From CAVPDG01 sp963702535 (GTDB lineage Bacteria; Chloroflexota; Anaerolineae; Anaerolineales; UBA4823): a stretch of 64,000 nucleotides of DNA. The DNA lies in the NCBI GenBank assembly GCA_963702535.1, contig CAVPDG010000012.1:1-64000 (forward strand). The letters run 5' to 3'. Shown here piece after piece: positions 6,709-14,085 of this stretch; position 1 is the first letter of the stretch, and the number at the start of each line of letters is the position of its first letter. The position numbers were made by a program, and so were the translations under genes. The notes beneath the pieces were generated by a model. The model had not been told where the DNA came from. It ran no database searches and saw only the letters and a list, made by a program, of their open reading frames with translations.

Positions 6709-7596
6709 TTATTGAGAGCCTTCACCCTTCACTGCCAGCCAGATCCCCAGGCAGATCAGCGCTCCTCCCACCAGGTACAGCAGCGTGAGCTGCTCATGCA
6801 GGAATATCGCACCCAGCCCTGCCCCGACCACGGGCTGTGCAAAAACGGTCAGCGACGCCACCCCTGCTTCCAGCGTGGCAAAAGCTTTGTTCCATAAATA
6901 CATCGCCAGGGCGGTTGAGATGACCCCCAGGTAAAGCACACCCAGCACGACACCTGCCGTAATCTCGCCCAGCGCTGTGCGCTGCAGCTCGAATACGGAG
7001 GCGGGCAGCGTAAATAACAAGCCGCCTGCAAAAAAGACCATGGTAGCCGGCAACAGCGGCAGGTCCCGGCTCGTCAGCCGCACCAGCACCGAATATAACG
7101 CCCAGGTGAGCGCCGCCCCCACCAGGATGATATTCCCCCAGAACAAATCAGGAGATAAACTCGCACTGCGCGGGTCGATCACCGCCACTACCCCCAGCAG
7201 TGACACAATTAACGCCGCCACCCGTTGGCGGGTGATCTTTTCCTTCAGCAGCCAGGCTGCGAAAGGCAGTACGAACGCCGGTACTGCGGAGGTGACCAAT
7301 GCGCCATTCGAGGCTGTGGATAGCCAGGTGCCCACGAATTGCAGCCCCACAGACACGCCAAATCCCACAAAGCCCACACCGAGCGCAGTGATCGTCTGCT
7401 TACGGGTGAAGCGCATCCCTCCAGAAAACTGGACGGCCACCCACAGCACCAACAATCCCAGGATCAACCGGATAGAGAGCAGTGTATACGGCGGGATGAT
7501 ATCCAGGATCAGTTTGCTGATCACGTACATCCCGCCCCAAATGGCAGCTGCCGTCAGCCCGTACGCCAAGCCCTTCCCCTTTTTGTTGTCGGCCAT
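6709..7596 (-). CDS. EamA/DMT-family transporter
   Basis: A 295-residue inner-membrane exporter with ten predicted helices in two EamA repeats (roughly residues 5-140 and 150-290). Characteristic pieces are AAIWGGMYVISKLIL at the N-terminus and LTVFAQPVVGAGLGAIFLHE in repeat 2. I chose the ATG at 7596 (MADNKK) because GGGGG lies five bases before it; starting ten codons earlier gives an unlikely Cys-rich head. The substrate cannot be told from sequence (metabolites, amino acids or nucleosides are typical). It is divergent from the phosphate permease gene, with a shared ~130-bp promoter region. Confidence 0.92.
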   Translation of the reverse strand: MADNKKGKGLAYGLTAAAIWGGMYVISKLILDIIPPYTLLSIRLILGLLVLWVAVQFSGGMRFTRKQTITALGVGFVGFGVSVGLQFVGTWLSTASNGALVTSAVPAFVLPFAAWLLKEKITRQRVAALIVSLLGVVAVIDPRSASLSPDLFWGNIILVGAALTWALYSVLVRLTSRDLPLLPATMVFFAGGLLFTLPASVFELQRTALGEITAGVVLGVLYLGVISTALAMYLWNKAFATLEAGVASLTVFAQPVVGAGLGAIFLHEQLTLLYLVGGALICLGIWLAVKGEGSQ

Positions 7597-7670
7597 AATA
7601 GCCCCCATTGTACAACATGGAAACACAAATCATCGAAACTCGCTCGGTTTAGAGGTACAATAATCCCCAG

Positions 7671-7699
7671 GCTGCCCTCGCACCGTTTGGGAGGGCAGC
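7671..7699 (+). other. Leader hairpin upstream of the PiT gene
   Basis: A perfect 9-bp stem GCTGCCCTC/GAGGGCAGC with an 11-base loop, 25 bases before the permease start. A TACAATAAT-like -10 at about 7656 would place it in the 5' leader. It could be an attenuator, but only ATATTTCTT follows, so the terminator is weak. Confidence 0.4.
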
Positions 7700-7723
7700 A
7701 TATTTCTTGGTGCGAGCAGAATC

Positions 7724-8746
7724 ATGTTGCTTCTGATCATCCTGCTGGCGTTGGCTTATGCTTTTTTGAATGGATACCGGGACTTATCCAGCATTCTTGC
7801 GGGTGTGATCGCATCACGTGCCATGCACCCGCGCCTTGCCCTAACCCTTGCTGCAGGCGTAGAATTCATCGCCCCCTTCATCTTTGGCGCTGCGGTTGCT
7901 CGCACCGTGGCTACGGGACTGGTCAAGCCATCTGCCTTAACCCTCGAAACACTGGCCATCGCCATGCTTGCCGCTCTCACCTGGACTTTGCTGGCGTGGC
8001 ACTTCGGTATCCCTTCTTCATCCTCACACGCCTTGATCGGTGGACTGCTTGGCGTCACCTTGATTGCCAGCGGACCCGAGGCAGTCCAACCCGGGGCTAT
8101 GCAGCGGGTTTTGCTTCCCCTTTTTATTGCCCCACCCCTGGGATTGATCGTCGGTTTCCTCATCATGCATTTGCTGCTCTTTCTCTTCAGGTATGCCCCA
8201 CCCTCGGTAAATACCCTCTTCAGGCGCCTGCAAATCCTCACTATGCTGGGTCTGGCTACTGCCTTCAGCGCCAATGACGCCCAGAAATCGATCGGCATTA
8301 TCACCCTGGCATTGGTCCTGGCAGGCCGTTTGAGTTCATTTCATACGCCGCTGGGGGTCGTATTTGTATGTGCCGCCGCCTTGGCATTCGGAGCTTCGCG
8401 CGGCGATTGGCGCTTGATCCGCACACTGGGGGGAAAAATCTACCGCGTCCGTCCGCTCAACGCCCTGGCTTCTCAGGCTGCTGCGGCGGGCATCGTGATG
8501 GGTGCTGCCCTGGGCGGCTCCCCGGTCAGCACATCTCAGGTGATCAGTATGGCTTTGCTGGGATCAGGTGCTGCGGAAAGAGTCAACAAAGTGCGTTGGC
8601 AGGTGGGGACAGATATGCTAATAACCTGGGGCGTCACCATACCGGTCACCATGCTGCTCGCCAGCGCAATTTATCTGGTAACCACCCAGGCTTACCGCAT
8701 CCAATGGATTGCCAGTTTGATCGTCACCTGGCTGACCTCCGGATGA
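7724..8746 (+). CDS. PiT-family inorganic phosphate transporter
   Basis: A 340-residue polytopic membrane protein of the PiT symporter family. The second signature is intact (AFSANDAQKSIGI), as is the GIPSSSSHALIGG loop and the second-half GGSPVSTSQVIS. The first signature, usually GANDxxN, has become NGYRDLSS, so the first pseudo-symmetric phosphate/cation site is altered. No DUF47/PhoU-like gene, a frequent partner, is adjacent. The ATG has no strong ribosome site (TTGGTGCGAG upstream). It is convergent with the next gene, 12 bases apart. Low-affinity phosphate or sulfate uptake is expected. Confidence 0.85.
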   Translation: MLLLIILLALAYAFLNGYRDLSSILAGVIASRAMHPRLALTLAAGVEFIAPFIFGAAVARTVATGLVKPSALTLETLAIAMLAALTWTLLAWHFGIPSSSSHALIGGLLGVTLIASGPEAVQPGAMQRVLLPLFIAPPLGLIVGFLIMHLLLFLFRYAPPSVNTLFRRLQILTMLGLATAFSANDAQKSIGIITLALVLAGRLSSFHTPLGVVFVCAAALAFGASRGDWRLIRTLGGKIYRVRPLNALASQAAAAGIVMGAALGGSPVSTSQVISMALLGSGAAERVNKVRWQVGTDMLITWGVTIPVTMLLASAIYLVTTQAYRIQWIASLIVTWLTSG

Positions 8747-8758
8747 GCTCTGCCCGGT

Positions 8759-9865
8759 TTAGGATTGCCCCAGCGCGCCTCGCTGCTGAAAATGCTTCGC
8801 TATGCCGATCAGCGCTGGCGAGAATAGGATCCCTAAGAAAACGATCATAATCAAGAGAATCCGCCCAGGATTCACACCGCCTATCCCGCTCCAATAGATT
8901 TCAGTGACAATCAGGGTGAGCCCCAGGCTCAGGTAAGCTCCGCCAAAGAGCGCTCCTGCGCGTCCTGAGCTCCTACAGCTCGCCAGGTAGAAGACTGCCG
9001 CAACGGTTAGAATGCCGGTAGTCATCGGCAGGCAGGTCAGCTTGAGACTGGAAGGAGTCTCATCAAAGCTGGCAAAGAGCAAAAGCGGGATCCAACCGAA
9101 CATCGCATACGAAAGAACCGTCCAATCTTGCCAGGCGTTGGCGAAGAAACGCCTCAGCGGACGCAGCGAGCGGGTGATCGCCATGCCAACACCCAGCGCC
9201 AGCAATAGCGGTACCCATGCGCGCCACCCCCAGGTCTGGTTAACCTCCGGTGAAATATTCAGCAGGCTGGTCTGCGGGGTTGCGATTAAATTCGCCGCCA
9301 TAAAATAGGTATAGAGTAATGCAGACCCGGCGTACGCATAGGTCCAGCGCGGGAAATTGCGCGTCCAGGCATATCCTACGATAACCGCCGGGAGCAGGAA
9401 GATCAGCCAGGAGGAAATCTTGTTGGCTGCCAACCACACAGCCTGTCCCCATCCGGAGACCGAATATGCTGCCTCCCAGCTAACGCTCTGCAATCCCCAG
9501 ATCAAGAAGAGAAGCGAACCCGCCAGGAGCGTCTGCCAGGAGCGCGAGTCTGCCGCTAGCGAATCTTGCCGCTCATCCGCCATATCGTCGCCTTCCTCCA
9601 ATTCAGTCGTTTGACCGCCTCCCCTCCCACGAGCCAGCAGCCAGTGCTCACGGCTCGCCTCGGTTAGTATGCCCCACTGTTCACGAGCCAACCATGCCAG
9701 CAGGTAAAATTCCCCTTTGCGCCCGGCTTCCTCTGCTGCCAGGAAGAAAACCGCACGCATCTCCCCATCGAACTCTTCTCGATAGCTGCGGGGAAAGATG
9801 CGAAAAGTGCGCGCTACGCAACGCACCAGCAGGTTGCAGCCTTTATCCACTTCCATTGCCTCCAC
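8759..9865 (-). CDS. Multi-pass membrane protein with N-terminal EEFDGEM-type motif
   Basis: Up to 368 residues. The cytosolic N-terminus has IFPRSYREEFDGEMRAVF (about 23-40), a signature seen in the N-terminal helical domain of PadR-associated membrane proteins and permeases. Residues ~110-365 hold about eight hydrophobic helices. No transporter or enzyme motif is recognised. The start is uncertain: GTG 9865, ATG 9856, or GTG 9850, which has GGAGG eight bases before it. All overlap the end of the related gene upstream. Together with that gene and PadR it forms one minus-strand operon, so it is likely a PadR-controlled membrane component; its role is unknown. Confidence 0.75.
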   Translation of the reverse strand: MEAMEVDKGCNLLVRCVARTFRIFPRSYREEFDGEMRAVFFLAAEEAGRKGEFYLLAWLAREQWGILTEASREHWLLARGRGGGQTTELEEGDDMADERQDSLAADSRSWQTLLAGSLLFLIWGLQSVSWEAAYSVSGWGQAVWLAANKISSWLIFLLPAVIVGYAWTRNFPRWTYAYAGSALLYTYFMAANLIATPQTSLLNISPEVNQTWGWRAWVPLLLALGVGMAITRSLRPLRRFFANAWQDWTVLSYAMFGWIPLLLFASFDETPSSLKLTCLPMTTGILTVAAVFYLASCRSSGRAGALFGGAYLSLGLTLIVTEIYWSGIGGVNPGRILLIMIVFLGILFSPALIGIAKHFQQRGALGQS

Positions 9866-11409
9866 TGGTGGAGCGTAGCCAGCGCTGCCGGGATGCCAGC
9901 CAGCAGCCGGTCAGGAGCCACAAGCCTCCCAGCACATACACCAAAGCGAGCGGCATGCTGCGCAGCCCACCGATCTCGTAGGGCATGCTGGGAGGGCTGT
10001 AGCTGAAATTGAAGAGCATCGGCGCAGTGCCGATCAACGGCAGGGCAAGCGGGATCAAAGCCAGCAGCAAGAAGTCCAGCCTGCCCGGCAATAGCTTTGC
10101 GCCGGGTAGCGGCTACCGCCAGCAGTCCCATCCCGCCCAGGTACACCAACATCCCCAGATACGTCAGCGTCCTGATCAAGACCCCCCACCCCCAGGGGAA
10201 TGAACCCGATAAAAGAATTGCGAGGGGTGCTCACTTGCTAGCCACCAGAAAGAGCCCAGGTAGCCGGTCAATTCCAGGAACAATCCCGCCAATGCCAGGT
10301 TGTAACCCACCACACCCCGCCTGCCGCTCTGCAAGCCCATGCGGCGGATCGCCCATACCAGCATAGGCGCCAGCAGCAGGGTTGACAGGGCAAGGAACCC
10401 CGACAAGGCGCGACTGATGAATTCCGCAAAGCCAGGCGGGGATGCCACGTGCTCCAGCGGTATGTTATTGTGGTAGGTACGCGCCCAGGAGTACATCAGC
10501 CCTACAAACAGGTTATACCCCAGCGCCAGCCACAATCCATAGCGCACGCTTCCTTTACGCAGGATGAGGTAGGCTACCAGCCCGCCCAGTAGCCAGGCCA
10601 GCAGGGTGACCAGGTTGCGGTATTCTGCAATCGTGAACTCTAGCGTCACGTTCCATAACAAGGCAATCAGCGGTAAAGTTGCCAGCAACCCGCGCAGCCG
10701 GTCACGCTCACCGAGCGCCACAACCAGGATCGCCAACGCCAGCGGAAATTGGATGTAAAGAAGGATATTCTGGATCCAATACAATCCAAGCGTTTGCAGA
10801 GGCCAGTTGATCAGCGCCAGCACAGGCACCAACCAGAATGGCATCCACGGTGCGAACCAGCGCGGCCATCCCCGCCGCCAGGCCAGGATTGTCATGCCGA
10901 GGAAGGAAAGCAACAAGCAGGATTGACCGAACCGATCTCGATAACCCGCACAAATACCTGCCAGCCGCCGCTTGCCCCAGGTGTGGTGGCTGTCACGGAA
11001 CCCCATTCCACCGCCTAACAACCCCACTGCCGCCATGGGCAGAGCTGCCAGCAAGGCATCCTGGCGCGTACCCGGATTCCCGTCATCCGCTGGTCGCAAG
11101 AGCAATTCCCGGTTGATGAAGTCACCATCCAGTGACATCACTGCCTCCTTCCGGCGCATTTCAGCCAGGTGAGCCTGCAGCAGGCAGGCCGGATAATCGT
11201 AGAGCTCGCGCAACAACCGGGAGCAAGGCGCGCGCCAGCTGGTGTTTTCCGCCTCCTGTAAGGATTGCTTGAATACTGTGCGCATCTCCGCCTGATAGTC
11301 CTCTCTGAAATTTGGCGGGTAGCAACCGCAGGCAGGCGTTGTAGACTCGCACAGCCAGCGCGGTGAAGTATTCTGTTATTCGTTTTCGCTTGAAACGCAC
11401 AGCCCCCAT
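9843..11409 (-). pseudogene. Related membrane protein gene broken by about three frameshifts
   Basis: Three adjoining frames read as one protein of about 520 residues. Frame 1 (from ATG 11409, GGGACGGG upstream) has LLPAKFQ and must shift near 11310 to continue EDYQAEMRTVF, giving the same EEFxxEM-type signature as the downstream paralogue. Frame 2 holds most of the helices. A shift near 10190-10205, in a C6/C5 homopolymer stretch, gives PWGWGVLIRTLTYLGMLVYL. A shift near 10095 gives LLPGRLDFLLLALIPLA and the end NGSG. About ten hydrophobic helices are predicted. Homopolymer context suggests sequencing error, but true decay cannot be excluded. The function is unknown. Confidence 0.6.
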
Positions 11410-11428
11410 TTCAATACCCGTCCCCGGC

Positions 11429-11839
11429 TTAGCCTGCCGGCTCCCCATCGACTGCCTGCCGCCCTGGATTCGTGGGCAAAGCGGAAGAGGCGCCCTGCGG
11501 CGCCAGCGGTCCTATAGATTGACGTCGCGCCGATTCGACTAATGCGTCTAACCGGGCGACCTCCGCTTCGAGCACGCGCCTGCCTGCGCGTGTCAGGCTG
11601 TAAAGCTTCCGCTCCCGACCATTGCTATCCGCCTCCGGATCATCCACCCGCAGGATCCACTCCAATTCAAGCAGTCGTTTCAAGGCTCCGTAAAGGGTGC
11701 CGGTGCTGAGCGCCACCCGCCCATGAGATAGCGCCCTCACATCCTTCATGATGGCGTAACCGTGCCGGGCTTCTGGCGCCAGGCTGAGCAGGATATAGTA
11801 TGTCGCTTCAGTCAAGGGAAGATGTGTACTTACGTCCAT
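11429..11839 (-). CDS. PadR-family transcriptional regulator
   Basis: A 136-residue winged-helix regulator: TEATYYILLSLAPEARHGYA (helix 1-2), LSTGTLYGALKRLLELEW (recognition helix) and RKLYSLTRAGRRVLEAEV (wing and dimer helix). It follows AGGTGA before the ATG. The last ~25 residues are a Pro/Ser-rich tail. It is first in an operon with the two EEFxxEM-type membrane proteins, 19 bases from the next start, the usual arrangement in which PadR represses its own membrane-protein operon. An inverted repeat lies in its promoter. Confidence 0.93.
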   Translation of the reverse strand: MDVSTHLPLTEATYYILLSLAPEARHGYAIMKDVRALSHGRVALSTGTLYGALKRLLELEWILRVDDPEADSNGRERKLYSLTRAGRRVLEAEVARLDALVESARRQSIGPLAPQGASSALPTNPGRQAVDGEPAG

Positions 11840-11876
11840 ATCTCACCTGCATACCCCTTCTTTATGTCGCTATGCG

Positions 11877-11897
11877 ATATGTCGTACAACTACATAT
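11877..11897 (-). promoter_or_regulatory. Probable PadR operator
   Basis: ATATGT-N9-ACATAT, a dyad of the ATGT/ACAT kind used by PadR proteins, sits 38-58 bases upstream of the padR start. On the minus strand it overlaps a possible -35 (TTGTAC), with CATAAA 17 bases further on. Autoregulation is inferred. Confidence 0.55.
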
Positions 11898-11955
11898 TAC
11901 CGGAATATCATGGAAAAGTCAATAGGCAAATCCATGCCGCGCATCGTCCTTGCTG

Positions 11956-11961
11956 TATAAT
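11956..11961 (+). promoter_or_regulatory. -10 element of the peptidase gene
   Basis: A consensus TATAAT 26 bases before the ATG of the peptidase gene. No good -35 is seen. The predicted leader is about 19 nt and has no clear ribosome site. Confidence 0.5.
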
Positions 11962-11986
11962 CTACTTGCACAGGCGCGCCCATTTG

Positions 11987-12574
11987 ATGGCATCACCGCT
12001 CGACAATCCCGAAAGCCTTTCCGCCCTCCTGGAGATGCTCGAATCTCGTGACGGGGCTTTACTGGCGCTCGTCAAGGGAAACAGCATGTACCCTCTGCTC
12101 AAAGATGGCGACCGCCTGCATGTACGCCCCCTCCAGGAGCATCCCCAGCCCGGTGATATTATCGTCTTCCCTCGCATGAATGGGCTGGTAGCCCATCGCC
12201 TGCTCACGATTCGCAACGCCGGCGAGGTTGATCCGCTTTGCCTGGCGCAAGGCGACCATGCCCTCAAGCCCGATCCTCCGGTGCCTCTCAGCACTGTAAC
12301 CGGTCGAGCGGTCGCTCTGCAGCGCGGCGCGATCGAAATCAGCCTGGAGACACCCACCTGGCGGCGCATGGGCAGCCTGGTGGCATCCATTCAAGTCGCC
12401 TTGCTGAAGATTAGAGCAGGCGTTTGGCTACGGCGAGGCGCCCGAACCTGCTTTGCCCTTCTCATTCAGGTAATCCTGAACGCATCCCTTCAAGAAAAGG
12501 TCGCTAGAATCGAAAAAGAGCGTTTGGGGGGCGGCTGCAAACGCTCTTTTTCACGGGGAAGAATCAGATGGTGA
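11987..12574 (+). CDS. S24/S26-family peptidase (signal-peptidase-like)
   Basis: A 195-residue protein from ATG 11987. The longer frame from 11762 would cover the padR promoter and is rejected. The catalytic Ser lies in VKGNSMYPLLKDGDRL (Ser at about 32), followed by QPGDIIVFP and VAHRLLTI. The His in VAHR suggests a Ser-His dyad as in ER/archaeal-type signal peptidases rather than Ser-Lys. No N-terminal membrane anchor is seen; a weak hydrophobic segment lies near residues 145-160. It is the only plus-strand gene next to the glycan locus and could process an exported protein. A terminator hairpin overlaps its last codons, so the true C-terminus may be shorter. Confidence 0.75.
   Translation: MASPLDNPESLSALLEMLESRDGALLALVKGNSMYPLLKDGDRLHVRPLQEHPQPGDIIVFPRMNGLVAHRLLTIRNAGEVDPLCLAQGDHALKPDPPVPLSTVTGRAVALQRGAIEISLETPTWRRMGSLVASIQVALLKIRAGVWLRRGARTCFALLIQVILNASLQEKVARIEKERLGGGCKRSFSRGRIRW
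12512..12552 (+). terminator. Terminator overlapping the end of the peptidase gene
   Basis: A 15-bp stem GAAAAAGAGCGTTTG/CAAACGCTCTTTTTC with a G/C-rich loop, A-rich before and T-rich after, so it is probably bidirectional. It separates the peptidase gene from the convergent surface-protein gene and lies inside the last 22 codons of the former. Confidence 0.8.
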
Positions 12575-12580
12575 ATGGAA

Positions 12581-14017
12581 CTACCCGCCCCAGGTGACGG
12601 TCAGCACCGGGCGGCTGGTTTGAGTGTAGTCATCCATATTGGACGAGAAAAAATACTTACCGCTGTGCATCGCCCCATCGGCGGAGTAGAGCGCCAACCG
12701 GAGTGGGATACCTTTCTGGTATGCCTCCGCCACTGCGCGTGAAAGGTCCCACTCGCGCGCCACTCCAGGCAGACCCGGATAGGCGGGCAACACCCCAACC
12801 CATGCCCGCCCCACATTTTCCCAGGCGTAGGGGGCATTATTCCAGGTGATCGTGCTTTCATTCCAGTCCTCATTTACGGTAAGCACCTGGATCAGCGAAG
12901 AGTTCGCCTCTTGTGGCGAAGAGTTGCCGAACTGGTACATCGTTAGCTGGGCAGATAGGATCGTCTTACCCGGCGGGATGGCATCGAGTGGAAAGGTGAC
13001 ATAATATTTAGAGAAACACGGCCAATCCCCCAGGTTAGCCTGGTTCTGGATGTTGATCTGATCATATCCTGCAAAGTTCCGGTCGCCCCAGCCATTGAAG
13101 AAATCTGGGTTGAATTCTTCGCCACACAGGGTATGCCCGCCCACGTGCGCGTCCTTCACGATCGCGCCGTTCAATCCCTGGCGGATGTTCGTGGCGCCTG
13201 AAGGGGATAGAGTTGCCGGGGTATACCCTGGCAGCCCGAAGACAAGCTGTCCCCAGGTAGAAGGCCGGTCCTGGGCAAGCAGCTTTGGCCAGGTCTTCAC
13301 CAGCAATGGCGGTCCTGCAGCGCTGTCCCGGTCATGCAGCATCAAGCCCAGCCCCCATTGCGTGCCTTGGGCTGGGGGTCCGGATATCCCCAGGCTGGAA
13401 AATGGAATATGAAATACGATCATCCAGCCACGGTCATCCTCGTCATCCCCGGGCGTGTTGTAGCTCACCCAAGTCGCTTCCGTCGTGAATGGCGTCGGCG
13501 CCGAATTCCAGCCGCTCCCGGTGCCCTGGTATGCCGTCTGGTAATCGGAGGGCGTCTCCCACCAGCGGAGCTGTCCGACGAAGCGATAGGAGCGCGCATC
13601 CGGAGCGCTTCCCAGGTTGCCGTCTTTATCCAGCAGCAGCGTGATGGCGTCCCAGTTCGTCAGGTCTCCAGGTGTGGGGCTCCCGTCATACCAGGTCAGC
13701 CGATCGAAGATTGAAACGTAAACACGCAGCTCGCTGTTGTTGTATGCCATCCGCACGTCGGCATAATTCTCACTCGAGGTCACGCTCCCAAACCAGAATA
13801 TTGCCAACTCTACATAGGAAATATTTTCCTGAAAACCTGGCACGTTTACGCGTGGCGCGGCGGCTGCAGTGTCGCCCCGCATCACCAGGGGGATGTAAAC
13901 CGGTGGCGGTCCACCTGACTGCGCCTGAACGCGAGTAGCAAGGCTCCCGGCAGCAAGGCAGACAATGAGAAAGCCGATGAGCGCCAGGCGAGTTAAATAG
14001 AACGGGCGCAATCCCAT
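12581..14017 (-). CDS. Secreted DNRLRE-domain protein with CBM9-like region
   Basis: A 478-residue exported protein. The signal peptide spans ~1-33 (hydrophobic IGFLIVCLAAGSLA, cleavage near VQAQS). PPPVYIPLVMRG, a motif typical of mature N-termini of Chloroflexota surface proteins, follows. Residues ~60-260 resemble a CBM9-like carbohydrate-binding or DOMON fold (YADVRMAYNNSELRVYVSI, GWMIVFHIPFSSLG). The C-terminal ~170 residues are a DNRLRE domain (YYVTFPLDAIPPGKTILSAQ, ITWNNAP, and the end SRPVLTVTWGG). It probably binds the cell-surface glycan made by the neighbouring locus. It is last in the minus-strand run and has its own promoter. Confidence 0.85.
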   Translation of the reverse strand: MGLRPFYLTRLALIGFLIVCLAAGSLATRVQAQSGGPPPVYIPLVMRGDTAAAAPRVNVPGFQENISYVELAIFWFGSVTSSENYADVRMAYNNSELRVYVSIFDRLTWYDGSPTPGDLTNWDAITLLLDKDGNLGSAPDARSYRFVGQLRWWETPSDYQTAYQGTGSGWNSAPTPFTTEATWVSYNTPGDDEDDRGWMIVFHIPFSSLGISGPPAQGTQWGLGLMLHDRDSAAGPPLLVKTWPKLLAQDRPSTWGQLVFGLPGYTPATLSPSGATNIRQGLNGAIVKDAHVGGHTLCGEEFNPDFFNGWGDRNFAGYDQINIQNQANLGDWPCFSKYYVTFPLDAIPPGKTILSAQLTMYQFGNSSPQEANSSLIQVLTVNEDWNESTITWNNAPYAWENVGRAWVGVLPAYPGLPGVAREWDLSRAVAEAYQKGIPLRLALYSADGAMHSGKYFFSSNMDDYTQTSRPVLTVTWGG

Positions 14018-14023
14018 TGTGAC

Positions 14024-14052
14024 ATTATATGGAATGCGCCCGTTGAAGGCAA
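14024..14052 (-). promoter_or_regulatory. Promoter of the surface-protein gene, probably leaderless
   Basis: On the minus strand, TTGCCT, 17 bases, then a perfect TATAAT. Only six bases separate the -10 from the ATG at 14017, so transcription should begin at or next to the start codon. No ribosome site is present. This gives a leaderless mRNA separate from the glycan operon. Confidence 0.7.
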
Positions 14053-14085
14053 TAGAAAGAAGGTTTAGAACGAGTTAAGGGTGAG

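Noticed and set aside
7339..8277. 312-codon plus-strand ORF across the transporter and PiT genes
   Set aside because: Out of frame with both real genes, rich in Pro/His/Arg/Cys as expected for a shadow frame.
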